Assembly: GCA_020466095.1 (NCBI GenBank)
Contig: CM035807.1
Coordinates: forward strand, 20,065,985 to 20,129,984
Source of the DNA: Chlorops oryzae
Lineage: Eukaryota > Arthropoda > Insecta > Diptera > Chloropidae
Direction of reading: 5' to 3'
Length of the DNA stretch: 64,000 nt
Part shown: positions 1 through 11,444 of the stretch, one piece after another
Layout of the letters: each line of letters opens with the position of its first letter
Numbering within the stretch: position 1 is the stretch's first letter
The notes under the pieces: generated by a model
The model's input: the letters and a program-made list of their open reading frames with translations, nothing else
The model's database searches: none
What the model was told of the DNA's origin: nothing
Program-made: the position numbers and the translations under genes

Positions 1-94
1 GTGCCTTTTTTCATTTCACATACAGTGTTCGTAAGATGAAACATCGCACAAAACGAAAAATATTGAAGCTAGTTTGACATCCTGTTTCAGTCAC

Positions 95-357
95 TTAAAA
101 GAAACCCATGAGATATAAAGCTTTCAAAAATTCCGCCCCGTTCTGGTAGGGCCTAAATGGGTTAAATACGAAACGTTTCCTATTTTTGTTAACTTCCTGA
201 AACACATTGACCTGAGGATAATTCAAAATATTTTTTATGAGATTGGCACCCCTTGTCAACAATGCATTTCCATGAAGCACAATTTTTATAATATGAAGAG
301 TTTTGATGCTCCTTCGATTTGTTCATAAAAAATTGAAAAATTTCTGTCATTCACAAT
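95..357 (+). repeat. Dispersed flank block, copy 1
   Basis: Non-coding block immediately 5' of the first cassette. The same sequence, in the same orientation, stands before the cassettes at 36,992 and 56,194, and a shorter version precedes the one at 2,206. Shared landmarks are TTAACTTCCTGA, TTGACCTGAGGATA and TGATGCTCCTTCGATTTG. The small open frames across it are not conserved between copies, so I call no gene. Confidence 0.7.
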
Positions 358-492
358 GTTCAGTAGTCGGAGATACTTCAGAAGGAGAGGATGTACTTCT
401 GCGGATGGACAAAATAATATTTTACTAAATGCGAAATATTTGTTCAGGTTTTCAAACCACTGAATTTTCAAGATATAAGGCGTTCAGGAAAA
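358..492 (+). repeat. Cassette copy (A-E boxes)
   Basis: All five boxes can be found. The C box has lost one base (AAATGCGAAAT). The B box has an extra C before GGATG. Closest relatives are the copies at 36,992 and 56,194, which share the 5' flank. Confidence 0.8.
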
Positions 493-863
493 CCCTAGGA
501 GACAACTACATCCTTCTTGAAAAAGTCTTAAATTAATGACATTATTTCAAGATTTTGTATATGGAAAAGTGGAAAATTTTGTTTATGTAAATTTTGTTAT
601 TCAGCAAAGAGTTAAGAAAATAAAATGAAATATTAATACTGGATCAATATTCTTGATATGAAATACACAGAGAAAGTTTCCAAATAACCAAAACCCCTAA
701 ACACGAAATTTTTGACACCAATTTTTTTAGATTAGTCGAAATTTTATTCATTTGAGATATATGAAGCTGAGATTATTTCGAAATATCTTTTTTGAGACTG
801 ATTTTTTGCAACAGTCAATTTTCATAAAGCAAAAATGTTTTAACTCTTCAATAGTTCAATTGC
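493..863 (+). repeat. Inter-cassette block shared with 56,911-57,288
   Basis: AT-rich spacer with no gene. It is repeated almost base for base at 56,911-57,288 (landmarks AGACTGATTTTTTGCAACAG and GAAATACACAGAGAAAG), so 95-905 and about 55,985-57,330 form one direct duplication of about 0.8 kb. Confidence 0.75.
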
Positions 864-905
864 TGTTCAGTCTCCAAGACACTTGAGAAGGAAGGATGTG
901 TCTCT
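864..905 (+). repeat. Partial cassette (A and B boxes only)
   Basis: GTTCAGTCTCC followed by GAAGGAAGGATGTG. The C-E boxes are missing here, while the duplicate at 57,289 keeps degenerate C-E boxes. A full cassette begins only about 60 bp downstream. Confidence 0.6.
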
Positions 906-961
906 AGTGATTTCTTCATATAAAATTGTATTATTTAAAATTAGGTGCAGTCGCTCAGGAT

Positions 962-1100
962 GTTCAGTATTCGCACAGACTTCAGAATGAGAGGATGTAC
1001 ATTCTCGGATCGGAGTCATGCAATATTTTACAAAATGGCGAAACATTTGATTCACGATTTCAAACCACTGAACTTCATGGTGAACAGGAATCAGGAAATC
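962..1100 (+). repeat. Cassette copy (A-E boxes)
   Basis: C and D boxes are intact. The A box reads TTCAGTATTC and the E box GGAATCAGGAAA. The stretch GAGTCATGCAATATT between B and C is shared with the copies at 13,234, 27,300, 55,534 and 60,300. Confidence 0.85.
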
Positions 1101-1660
1101 TAGGACATCGATCTTTCTCTGAAAAGTATTCATGGCACGATACAAGATACTATTGAAGATTGTTCTAGCAAACAAAGCAATGAGATTTTTTGGAAATCGA
1201 ATAGTATTATTTTATTGACAAAGACTTTATAGGATCAAATAGATTGTCTCTAACCAGTGGATAGTAACGTTTAAAGAAGTTTGAATGTTCCAGTACTCAA
1301 GAAAAAATTAACTTAATAAAAAGGTCTAAGCCTATATTAAAGTGAAACTTATTTAATCATAGCTAATAATTAGATGTTCCTTTTTGTGCTCATTACTTCT
1401 GACTTTTTCGTTGAACATTTTATTATTTCAGTTGAAGGCTCTGAAATATTTTCCTTTACTAGGAGGGGAACGAGAAAGTATGGTCTCGATTTAAACTAAA
1501 CAATTTGCGATCGGATGAAGGATTATAACAGTTGCATTTTTATATTTGAACCATCAACTGTTTTGAATTCGCATAAAATCCTCCGACATTAATTTGATAA
1601 ATTGGTTGAAAATTACACTCCTCGCATAAATCTCTATTTATATGTACAGACATCAGGATA
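1101..1660. other. Spacer without gene
   Basis: AT-rich spacer. 1,430-1,560 resembles the block at 20,930-21,200 and its relatives (fragments GGAGGGGAACGAGAAAG and TTGCGATCGGATGAAGGA), in diverged form. No coding frame or RNA gene is visible. Confidence 0.5.
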
Positions 1661-1795
1661 TTCAGTCTCCGCACAGACTTCAGAAGGAGAGGACGTACAT
1701 CTCGATGGAAAACGGAATATTTTACAAAATGGCGAAAATTTATTCAGGTTTTCAACTTCACTGAAGTTTCGAGGAACAAGGCAATCAGTGAAAAT
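1661..1795 (+). repeat. Cassette copy (A-E boxes)
   Basis: All boxes are present. Three to four bases are inserted in the D box (TTTCAACTTCACTGA). The E box is GGCAATCAGTGAAA. The downstream flank (GATTTTATATTCTGGAAAAA) recurs after the copy at 35,100. Confidence 0.85.
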
Positions 1796-2205
1796 AAAGA
1801 GATTTTATATTCTGGAAAAAGTAATAATTTCACCCAACAGTTTCAAGATTTTCTATATGCAGAAGTCCAAGACTCTTTTTGCGTAAAGTTCTTTATTCTA
1901 AAAAAATCCAAGCCAAATAATATAAACATTGTTCAAATGGATCAATATATTTGAGTATGAAATGCCCATAGAAAATGATCTAAAATCAAAGTCCTCACAT
2001 ACGAAACCTTTCCATTTTTCAGATAGCTTCCTGAAATATATTGACCTGAGGATAGTTCAAAATATCTTTTATGAGATTGATGGCTTGTCTACAATACATT
2101 TCTATACAGCACAATTTTTATAATATTCAAGAGTTCCCAGCAGCCAAATATATACGAGCAGGACAAAATTTTTTCATTAAAATGGAAAAATCTATCCATC
2201 GGAAT

Positions 2206-2336
2206 GTTCAGTCTTCCAAGAGACTTCAAAAGGGAGAGGATGTACTTCTCGGATGAAAAGTTGACATTTTAAAAAATGGCGAAATATTTGTTCGCAGTTT
2301 CAAACCGTCGATTTTTCCGATGACCGGCAATCATAA
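2206..2336 (+). repeat. Cassette copy (A-E boxes)
   Basis: A and B boxes are clear. The C box is AAAAAATGGCGAAATA. The D box is damaged (TTTCAAACCGTCGA). Its 5' flank at 1,955-2,205 is a shortened form of the block at 95-357. Confidence 0.8.
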
Positions 2337-2619
2337 TTGCGAACAGCTCACAATCCAATATAAAATTGCATTCTTTAGGGACGCATGCACTTTGAGTGCC
2401 TTACCGCAGGGGAGTGGGGTGCCTGTTTAGACTTGATAGCACTTTTTGAATGCAAACGATTATTTAAGGAAAATAAAGAGCCAATTTATCCTCATATGGA
2501 TGGGGGAAAAATAAAGTGTCAGGAATTTTTTAAATAGTTAAAGATTAAATTGTATTGAAAGAGATTTTTAATTGTTACGAGATTTGCCTGTTGGTCCCCT
2601 GGACTTATAGTTGTGTTTG

Positions 2620-2756
2620 TTTAGTCTGCGAAAGCAATTCATAGCGGGAGGACGTTTCTTCACCGTTTAGTTGCAAACAGTTTGTAAAACGGCGAGTTCA
2701 GATGGACAAATTCAAATCTTTTCAACGGTTTGAACATCAGACACTCAGAAGAAACA
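2620..2756 (+). repeat. Degenerate cassette
   Basis: The order of landmarks is kept but diverged: TTAGTCTGCGAAAG, GCGGGAGGACGTTTCTTC, TAAAACGGCGAG, TTCAACGGTTTGAACATC, CACTCAGAAGAAAC. Box order is the main support. Confidence 0.5.
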
Positions 2757-2955
2757 GAAGCTTGACAGATAATTCAGTCATTATAAACGAATAATTGAAA
2801 ATTCGTTGTATGTTTTAATGAAAAGTTCTTAGGTATTTCCTACCTAAACTATTCTTACATGATAGCTCTGAACAAGTCAATGCAATGTCCTTTCCATTGG
2901 CAAACTCAATTATCGCACTCCGTTGTTCATTTTCATTCAAGAAAAGTACAGTCTC

Positions 2956-3120
2956 GTTCAGTCTCCAAACGAGCTTCTATTTCAGTGGACGGCCACGCTT
3001 CCGCTTTTCATATCCGAAAAGTTTGAACAAAATGGCGTCTTCGAATGCACAAATTCAACGAGTATTTTCCAATATGGCGAAACTGATTGCACTTTTTCGA
3101 CATCGGGCGCTCAGGAAAAC
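2956..3120 (+). repeat. Degenerate cassette with two C boxes
   Basis: GTTCAGTCTCCAAACGAG opens the unit. Two C-like boxes follow about 45 bp apart (ACAAAATGGCGTCT and CCAATATGGCGAAAC). The close is GCGCTCAGGAAAACC. Open frames of 95 and 80 codons overlap it in two frames, which is what a short GC-richer repeat gives by chance. Confidence 0.55.
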
Positions 3121-3517
3121 CAGAAGCCTAACTTCCCTGGCCACATTAGTGAAACCAAACCATAAATTGTGACGCTATAGGCAATCCGCACAGGACGTTT
3201 TGTTGCATTCTCAGATCTAAATGATTTGTTTTATATTTCTTTTTAAGTTAAATATCAGTACAAAATGGTCATGTACATTAATAAAATTAGCCATAGCCCT
3301 GGGTTCATTCATAGTTTATGTCGACTTAAGTTGTTCTTCCCTTTAATCATATGATAAAATTCAAAGTTTCTTATTTTCGCTCGTAATTTTTCTATTAGGT
3401 TTGAAAATGTAGGGAACTCGTTGAAGTGTAACTGACACCCCGAAAAGTACCTACATGGGAACTGTTTAATATGATTTAAAATAGTGCAAGTAACAAATGC
3501 ATTTGCTCACACCAACA

Positions 3518-3660
3518 TTTAGTCTCGCTTTAGACATGAGAGTGAGAGGTTGCTACTCGCCAGTTCGAATAGGAGAAATTTTCAACCCAAAAGGCGAGAC
3601 TAGCTGAACACATGCGCGAGATGTGACTTCTTGATTATCCGGTGCTCAGAAATCGCAAGT
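3518..3660 (+). repeat. Degenerate cassette, GGCGAGA subfamily
   Basis: TTTAGTCTCGCTTTAGACATGAGAG, GAGAGGTTGCTACTCG, CAAAAGGCGAGACT and GGTGCTCAGAAA occur in cassette order. The C position carries GGCGAGA as in the copies at 14,056, 51,652 and 59,542. Confidence 0.4.
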
Positions 3661-4046
3661 AAAGCACTTGCATTTAATTCCCAGCAACATCGCATTGCGA
3701 GCGCATAGGCAGAAATGCAATCAACACAAACATCTGCACTCCTTTGGCAAACCGTTTCAATTCGATTCGAAGTGTTTGCTGAATGAGTTGAAAGAAATTT
3801 TTACCTTTGATTTAATTCTTTCGTTTTTATGTACTTAATTGTATTTCAAATGAATTCGGTTTGTAAAAAATTTATTTCTTTTAATAATTAATAAGTTTGA
3901 TAAATTCTTTTTATTCGAAAAATTGCCTCATATAGTTTAGAAATTCCATTGATCAGGTGGAGAATATTACGCACTGAAGAACAAAAAAATTCATATTTAA
4001 ATCCACATGAAAAATATACAACATTTTAATAGTATTAATAAATTTT
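3661..4046. other. Spacer without gene
   Basis: AT-rich DNA leading to the retrotransposon insertion point. No gene, tandem repeat or inverted repeat is seen. Confidence 0.5.
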
Positions 4047-4061
4047 ATTGAAGTGTTTTGA
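4047..4061 (+). repeat. Target-site duplication, left
   Basis: ATTGAAGTGTTTTGA, 15 bp, repeated exactly at 6,419-6,433 directly after the element's 3' tail. This fixes both edges of the insertion. Confidence 0.95.
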
Positions 4062-6212
4062 CAGACCCATATCTCTCAACCCATGCTGTTCCAAACTTTT
4101 AGACAAAATAATAGCAGAAAGACTCTGGTGGTATTTATCTTCGAAAAACCTTATACATGACAATCAAATAGGCTTCAAAAAAGGAAAAGGTGTTACTCAC
4201 AACTTACTTTATCTTGACCATATGATACAAAGTAGCCTCCAAAGAAAAAATCATATCTCTCTTATTGCTCTTGACTTTGCAAAAGCGTTTGATAAAATAG
4301 GAGTTCATACGATAATAAATCAGCTTATTGAATGGAATCTCGGACCAAAAATGATAAATTATGTAAAAAATTTCTTCAAAAATCGTAAAATCATGGTAAG
4401 TGCCAACAATTCACATTCACTCATACGCCCTCTCTTCAATGGTATCCCTCAAGGGTCGTCACTATCAGTGGTGCTATTTCTTATTGCATACAATAAGCTA
4501 TGTATAAAAATCTCACAACACAAAGAACTTGACTTTTGTGCCTTTGCTGACGATTTCTTCATAATAAAGAAATTAGGAAAAGAAAAAAATGTAAATATTG
4601 ATCTGAATAAACTCTTTACAGACATTCATTCATGGTGTGAATATTCAGGAGCACAACTTTCAATAAACAAGACGAAACATCTGCACATATGTCATAAAAA
4701 GAGGTGCATATGCAATGTCTCGACCGAAAACATCACAATAGACAGCCCCCAAAATTTAAAAATACTAGGAATAATATTTAATAGTAAATACAATTGGAAA
4801 ACCCACATCGAATATCTCCACCAAGCCCTATCAAAAAGACTTAACATTATTAAATGCCTTTCTCATTCTAAATTTAATTGCAACATTACAACACTCTTAT
4901 CAATAGTCAATTCATTGATTATTTCCAAAATCAACTACGGCTTGTTCCTTTATGGTCAATCCAAAAAAAGTATTCTAAGAAAAATAAAATCTATTTACCA
5001 CGCATCAATACGAACAGCGATAAGCGCATTCAAAAGCACACCCATCTACAACATATTATACGAAACAAAAATGAAAACATTAGAAACCCTTGCTAACCTC
5101 GCCACAGCAAAATTGTCAAAACAAGTTTATAATTCGAACCATACCCCCCTGCGCCGTCCCATAACATCTATATTGAAAAATAAGAGAGCCATCCCATCAA
5201 CACTTTACACCACATTCCTACAATGCAAAAAATTGAATATTCCATTTCAAATTATCAAGACCCCTCTTACAAAAGTACCTCCTTGGCACTTTAAACCATC
5301 AAACATTATCACCACCTTAAGAACATTGCCGAAATCATCTACATCACCAATCGTCTATCAAAAACATTTTCTTGAGATAAGAAACTTTTTCTCAAACCAC
5401 GACTTTCTTTACACAGATGGGTCGAAATATAACCATGCAGTGAGCTTCAGCGTTATAAAAAATAATGAAATATTAAAAGTTGGAATTATACCACCTTATA
5501 GCTCAATCTTCTCGGCTGAAATTATAGGAATTTTAGAGGCGACCTATCATTCACAACACAGCAAAAGAAAAACAGTTATATGTTCTGATTCGTTATCAGC
5601 ATTAGATGCAATAGCCAACATTAATAATCTTAATCACTACGCAGTTAATATAAGAAATTTAATTTGCCAAAACTATCCGCGCATCAAATTGATGTGGATT
5701 CCGGGTCATGTTAACATCACCGGAAATGAACTCGCCGATAATGCAGCTAAACTAGCGACAATTTCACCCATATTTTCTGTCCCTAACTTTAACTGTGACG
5801 ATATGATCAATCAGATAAAATCGTACTACAACTCCACAAAAAAAAAACATAAAATCTGGCAAAATTGTTCTATGTGGTACAAAACTGTTAATCTTAATAA
5901 ATTGACTCTGTATGACTACATAAACAGTAAAAACACTGATTTCCCTAAAATAAACTTCGTAAAATATATACGTTGCAGATTAGGCCACACCAACCTCACC
6001 ATAACCATTTATTAACAAAAAGCAACCAACCCTCATGCACTTTCTGCCAAACAAACACACCACTCACTATTAAACACATACTAATGGAGTGCCCCAAACA
6101 CTCTAGACGCAACTCAAGCAATCTAAAATTCTTACTTTCCAATCCAAATGACAATAACATTAATAACCTCATTACTATATTAAAACTTAAAAACATATTT
6201 TACAATATATAA
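4062..6212 (+). pseudogene. Reverse transcriptase-RNase H remnant (I-like element ORF2)
   Basis: A frame open from a TTG inside the left target duplication (4,048) reads 655 codons to 6,015. Its first five residues come mostly from flanking DNA, so this is not a true start. Numbered from that TTG: RPISL near 6-10, FAKAFD with the first catalytic Asp near 76, NGIPQG near 131-136, FADD with the catalytic Asp pair at 168-169. An RNase H domain follows with YTDGS (Asp 457), SAE (Glu 491), CSDS (Asp 514) and NELADN (Asp 564), so all four acidic residues remain. Near 5,998 one base is missing. The reading moves to another frame ending at 6,212 and carrying the usual C-terminal Cys-His cluster (CTFCQ...HILMECP). 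With no 5' end and a frameshift the copy is dead. Confidence 0.9.
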
Positions 6213-6390
6213 ACAGCCTGATTAGCACCACACGATGTAGATATATAAAGATATAAATTAAAATGTGTATTATAATATGTATAATATCTCCCAATTCGTA
6301 GTTGTAAAACATATTCTTATGCTTAAGGCCTTAGATGCCATAGCGTAGTTAGCTTATAATTTTTAATTTTAAGTTAATATTGTTAAAATA

Positions 6391-6418
6391 AAAAATAAAT
6401 AAATAAATAAATAAATAA
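6391..6418 (+). repeat. (TAAA)n tail of the I-like element
   Basis: AAATAAAT-type repeat directly before the right target duplication. It marks the 3' end of the retrotransposon. Confidence 0.85.
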
Positions 6419-6433
6419 ATTGAAGTGTTTTGA
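6419..6433 (+). repeat. Target-site duplication, right
   Basis: Exact partner of 4,047-4,061. Its first two bases could also be read as part of the tail. Confidence 0.95.
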
Positions 6434-8907
6434 GTCCAGCAACATTTGAAGCATTAGTTGCAACAAATCGTTGTAAACCCAAGAACACAACCGTCATGCT
6501 GCAATGCAACATGAATACACTGAGCGAAGAATATCACCTAAAAATAAGCAGATTTATGTCTAAATAAGCTTGATGACCATGGAGATTGACGGGGGAAAAA
6601 ATTTAGGAATTATTTACTAAAAAATGTTCTTAAATTTATTTTGAATTTAATCTAAAATATATTTAAAATAAAATTTTCCCTCAGTAACAACGAAGCGAAC
6701 GCATTATATGCAAGGTTCAAAACGGAACGAAAAAGCTGTGCTTGTCAAAAATGCGCTCACTTCGATTTTACTGAGGGAAAATTGTTGGGTACGCATGTTC
6801 AATGCTTTGTACCTCCTAAACTAATAGAGATCCCATTTTCAAACTTACATGATATATTCTTAACACCTCCAGTTAAAATTCGAAAAAAATTAAAAAAATC
6901 AAAAAGGTCCAAGTTGTTGTAATTGTGCTTTAACTATAAGTACTGTGCTATGGTTAAGCACTAGTTAAGCACTGCGAGAGGTTCGAAAAACATTTATTGC
7001 ATAGAAACTACAGCTGATCGGTGAACTTTTTTTTTTAGAATCATAAAAAGAGATATTGAGTGCAATTTATTAAAAATAAATGAAAAAAATTTGTTATGCA
7101 GAAGAGCTGAAAATTTTGATATGTATTTTTTAAAGCTTCGTAGAAAGTAGGAAAAAATTTGTTGTTGTTTTTGTAATTTTATTTTCAAAAAATAACCTTC
7201 TCCCAACTTGGATGCAAAAATATATTTAGTTGCATCAAACACTTTCCACGCAACAACAGTTTAAAAATATAGGAATTTACATTTTTAATAGAAAAATGAA
7301 AAGTTTTATTTCCAAAAAAGTACTGTTACAACTAATTTTTTTTTAAATCCTCTTTCAAAATTCTAATTGGTTATAAATACAACTAATATAAAATATTAAA
7401 ACATTATTTCATCACTACTTTGAAAAAAGGGTGCTCACTTGACGTGGCTTGACTCAATCCGAAGGCGGGTGCTCGAATACTGTCGCAGTCAAAAATAGGT
7501 GGGACTTGAAGAAGGCAAGTCAGCTTTAAGGAAAAATTATTGCAAGCTGTCAGCCAATAAGGTCAAGTTCATATCCTGCCTTCAAAAACGTGTCCGTGCA
7601 TAAGACCTTTCAAAAATGCGTATTAGTTCTAATGGAATTTTTCTCTTTTTAGCATGAAAATTTTGGTTGAAATCTTATTATTCCTCTTCGATTTTTAATT
7701 ATTATTTGAATGATACATTATTATAAGAAATTCGACTCTACCCTAAGCACGGACTTCAACTTGCCGACATCTGATTGTGTGGCAGTTTGTCCGATTTGGT
7801 TCCTTCCTATTTCTACGAGGAATCATCTTAAATTTATTGAAAAGGAATTCCTCCTAAAATTTAGACGGATCTCGTCTTGGATAAAAACTATAGAGAAATC
7901 TTCTAAATTTTGTTTAATTATATAAGGTATTTTATGTGGTCTTTTTGCTCTGTGTATTGCAAGTGTTTTCACCAATTTTAGTTTCATTTGGTGCGTTGAA
8001 TACCAGAATTGAACAGAAGCAACCTACCTACAATTGGAGTGAGTGGGGGTCGAATATTTCTTTTACATGTTTTTCTTTTATATTCTTAATTATTGAATCG
8101 AAACTTTCTCCCTGGCAATTCCTGAAAGAAGGTAACTTTTAAGTTTGGTCTTATGAATTGCGAATTTTAGTTATCAGACGACATTTGATGCAACAGGATG
8201 AATCACTTTTATGCGAAAATAAAGCGATTGGACAAAAGTACGAGTTTCAATCGAGCACATTCGCACATTGAAACTTTTCAAATAATCGGCGAACATAAAT
8301 TGCATGCGAGCAAATTTGTAGCTGCAGTGCGATATAAAAAGCAACCTCTCCGTAAGGGAAAGTTTCGTAGGAGCACATTGAAGTGTGTATCTGAAATAAA
8401 TACGGAAATGAAGTCCTTGAGATTGTGCTTCAAATGCATTGTTGGAAATATTCATGTCGGTCTTGTACGCAGTTGCAAGGAAAATGGTGACTGGTGTGGG
8501 AGATCAGCAGAATAACAAGAGAATCGCTTTCAACGAGGAAATGCACTAAAAGAGCATTACAACGTCATCGCACAAATAAAACGTTTGACTTTATTACACT
8601 GACGAAGATCCCTTCATGCCCTTTTTCCACGTTGCAATTAAGAAGTCAAAACCTTTGTTGAGTCTGGTGAATTTCAAACAATTTGTTGTTTTTTTTTAGT
8701 TACTCTTGCAGAAGCTCTTCCTTCTTGGAAGTCAGGCCAAAAAGGCTCGAGGTGCGGAAATTGATATTAGGTGTTTATATTTCGGTTCGAGGATGGAACT
8801 TTGAAATGTTTTCATTTTCTAAAGGATTGAAGAAATTCCGACTATTCAACGTTTCAATAAAAAAATTCTCCATTTCATCATGAATGCTTCAGTCAGATTT
8901 GATTGCA
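6434..8907. other. 2.5-kb stretch without recognised gene
   Basis: AT-rich. It holds the hairpin at 6,670-6,785 and a GC-richer patch at 7,430-7,620 that might be a decayed cassette but lacks convincing boxes. The longest open frame (8,198-8,515, 105 codons) is overlapped by one of 93 codons on the other strand, matches nothing I know and is probably fortuitous. Confidence 0.5.
6670..6785. repeat. Inverted repeat, about 36-bp arms
   Basis: Left arm 6,670-6,705 and right arm 6,750-6,785 are reverse complements with a few mismatches (outer TTTTCCCTCAGTAA against TTACTGAGGGAAAA, inner GAAGCGAACGCATT against AATGCGCTCACTTC), separated by 44 bp. It may be the shell of a tiny terminal-inverted-repeat element. 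No target duplication could be found. Confidence 0.65.
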
Positions 8908-9040
8908 TTCAGTCTTCACAGATACATCAGAAAGCGAGGATGTACTTCTCGGTTAATTCAAAGCGTAGTCTCCACAAAAAGGCGAAGCATTTGTGCACAC
9001 TTTCAAACCAAGGAACTTTTTGAAGAGCAGGCAAACAGGA
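8908..9040 (+). repeat. Cassette copy, HOR-A unit 1
   Basis: A box intact. C box is CACAAAAAGGCGAAGC and D box CTTTCAAACCAAGGA. Counterparts: 25,066 (+) and 62,893 (-). Confidence 0.8.
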
Positions 9041-9488
9041 TATTTTGTAGCTGGATGCTCTTGGAAAAATGCATGGCAAGGAAGAAATACACTATGCGAT
9101 AATCGAAATGCGATTATTTGTCTTGATGTTTGCGTGTGTGAATATTTTATGATTTTAACAAGTTAATTTTAAATCGTCGATAGCCGACTTTTATCATTTC
9201 TATAACAAGGGCATTAAACGAAAAAAAAATCAAAATACCCTCTTTTTGGATTTGATTCCATATTCTCTTCATTGATTTTTTATAATTTCTCAACTTTTGG
9301 AAACCTGAAATTTATTTTCCCTGGAAGTCCAGATAAACCTGAACATCGCATTTCGAGAACATTGAGGTTCTTTATTTAGCCATTATTTAGAGGAAGCATC
9401 GCTCAGAGTGGCATCATAAAAAAAAATGAACTCCTGTTGAGATTCAACATTTAATATCCTATGGAATCGATTTGCAAGCATCCTTTTG
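9041..9488. repeat. HOR spacer 1-2
   Basis: Spacer repeated at 25,199-25,645 and, inverted, at 62,312-62,757 (landmarks GCTGGATGCTCTTGGAAAAA and GGCATTAAAC). No gene is seen. Confidence 0.7.
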
Positions 9489-9612
9489 TTCAGTCTTCAA
9501 CTGATATTTGGAGAGAGAGGATGTGTTGCGCTTTTTTAACGCAGTCAGTTTTACAAAATGGCGAAATGCATTGCACCAAGCTAGACATCCAAAACTTTTT
9601 CATTACCAGACA
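9489..9612 (+). repeat. Cassette copy, HOR-A unit 2
   Basis: C box TACAAAATGGCGAAATG intact. The B box is altered (GAGAGAGAGGATGTGTTGCG). D and E are replaced by other sequence. Counterparts: 25,646 and 62,311 (-). Confidence 0.75.
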
Positions 9613-9658
9613 TGCAGCAAAAAAAGTCATACAACAGAAATTTCCTCCAGCCAGAACT

Positions 9659-9796
9659 TTCAGTCTTCAAATAGATTTCGGTAGGAAAGGATGTGCTTCT
9701 CGGTCGAAAGATGCAATAGTTTTACAAAATGGCGAAAAGTTTGTTCACATTTTCAGACCATTGAACTCCAAGAGGAACGGGAAATCAGAAAAATTA
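9659..9796 (+). repeat. Cassette copy, HOR-A unit 3
   Basis: Only about 46 bp after unit 2, the tightest spacing in the array. C box intact. The E region reads GGGAAATCAGAAAAATTAGG. Counterparts: 25,817 and 62,141 (-). Confidence 0.85.
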
Positions 9797-10243
9797 GGAG
9801 ATGCATTTCCTTAAGAAAATGCATAGCCAGATACGAGATACTATTGAATATTGTTCAGTAATCAAAGGCGCGAGATTACGCATTTTTTCGTCGAAGAATT
9901 CTTTTTCACAGGGTGTATTAAATTTTTAGTCTTTTTATTTAAAGAATATTTTTCATCACCAAACTCACAATGGCTTAAACTTCTCAAACTGAATATTTCA
10001 AAAATATTATATAAAAACATTCAGAACTCACCTTTCAAATGAATACTTGCTCAGCAATGGATGCGAAAGAGTAACAAATTTTTTTAAAGAAAATATTCTA
10101 CACTCGAAAGAAACTCCAATTTTATAAATGAAAGTTTAAATTCGGATTCTGGACTCAAGCATGCAAGAAAATTCTGGGTTCATTAGATTTTCCATATACG
10201 GGTATTCAAATCAGGTTTCATTGATAGTACAGTCAGCCCGAAC
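9797..10243. repeat. HOR spacer 3-4
   Basis: Shared with 25,951-26,402 and, inverted, 61,561-62,004 (landmarks AGGCGCGAGATTACGC and GAAAGAAACTCCAATTT). Short frames in it are not conserved between copies. Confidence 0.7.
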
Positions 10244-10378
10244 CTTCAGTCTTTCAAGACATTTCATGAGGAGAGGATGTTATTCTCGGTCGAATGTTGC
10301 AAACATTTTTGCAAAATGGCGAAACATTTGTGCACAAATTCAAATCACTGAACTTTCCAAGGATCGGGCAACCAGAAA
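10244..10378 (+). repeat. Cassette copy, HOR-A unit 4
   Basis: C box TGCAAAATGGCGAAAC. D is CAAATCACTGAACTTTCC. E is GGGCAACCAGAAA. Counterparts: 26,403 and 61,560 (-). Confidence 0.85.
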
Positions 10379-10964
10379 TATGAGCAACGGCATTTGAATG
10401 ATAAGAGCTCTGAAAGGATGGAAAGTCTTAAAGTCTACAGGAAAAGAAAAATGAGCAATTATAAAAGCTTCATCGACGTTTGATCTATGAATATTAAATA
10501 GATACAAATAAATAAATTGCTTGTTATTCAAATAATTAGTTTCAGGACCTTAATTAATACCCTGCCCAGGCTTGAGATACGAATCGTTTTAAGAGCAAAT
10601 AAAGACTAATAAGGATTGTAAAGGTTTGTTAATTTTTAAATAGGTTCACATAAATGAGTTATCCTTGAAAATACCTTTTTGGTAAGCTTTTTTTTTTTTT
10701 GAATGTTTTATATCACAAAAACTAATTAAGTGGACACAACGTTGGCAGATTGCCAATTAAACGGGAAATCAAAAGATTTTTTTTTTAAATTTCACACAGA
10801 GAAATAATTTTACACAGAAAATAAGAAAAGTTATCATTTTTTCAGTGTATTCTTGTTTTATAAATACCTCCAATTATTAATTATACTTTAATTTAAATAT
10901 TTTGATTAAAATTAGAAATTTTTAAGATAATAAGAAAAGCGTAAGTGCCGTCAAAACTGGAATA

Positions 10965-11210
10965 CACCGTGTCCGTTTTTGCCGCTGTCCTACTCGCCGG
11001 TCACATTTATGAAACATATTTCAAAAACATCTCATTTGAATGCATCAGAAAGAAAGAGAAACAAAGATTGTTTCGGAACATTCAACAAACAACTATCTCT
11101 TTTCCTCCCACGTTTTTCTCTACTTACAAATTGTTTCAAAACATGTTTTTATAAGTGTGACCGGCGAGCTACGCAACGAAACCCTGACAGCGGCGAAAAA
11201 CGGGAAAAAG
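10965..11210. repeat. Inverted repeat arms
   Basis: The right arm, from about 11,156, reads GTGACCGGCGAG...GACAGCGGCGAAAAACGG. The left arm (about 10,965-11,005) contains the reverse complement of that series (CCGTTTTTGCCGCTGTC, then CTCGCCGGTCAC). The loop is about 150 bp. Confidence 0.6.
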
Positions 11211-11444
11211 GGGGCAGCACTTCAAGCACAGCTGCTCAGGCTTTTTCTCCGCAATGCTAATTAGCAACACTAGTTGCTTCAATGTCTTATTAAGTTTCCA
11301 ACAGTCGATCGCGTCGCGTGCATTCTCTTTCGTCTTTATTCCAGTTTACATAGTTTACACCCGGTCTTTTTTTTCGGGTGTTTCGGTTCGATACGTTCGT
11401 TTATTCATATGAGTGAGTTCATCAAAGGAAGCCAACATCAGCAC

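Larger units (their letters stand above)
4062..6418 (+). mobile_element. 5'-truncated I-like non-LTR retrotransposon
   Basis: A copy of about 2.36 kb made by target-primed reverse transcription: exact 15-bp target duplication, no long terminal repeats, 3' end in a short (TAAA)n tail (about 6,391-6,418). The 5' end is lost. It begins inside the reverse-transcriptase region, at the last base of what should be the tyrosine codon of the YRPISL motif, so ORF1 and the endonuclease are absent. An RNase H domain and a 3' (TAAA)n tail fit the I group better than jockey, which lacks RNase H. The exact clade is inferred, not tested. Confidence 0.92.

Noticed and set aside
7430..7620. Possible degenerate cassette
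   Set aside because: GAAGGCGGGTGCTCG recalls a C box, but A, B, D and E are not in order.
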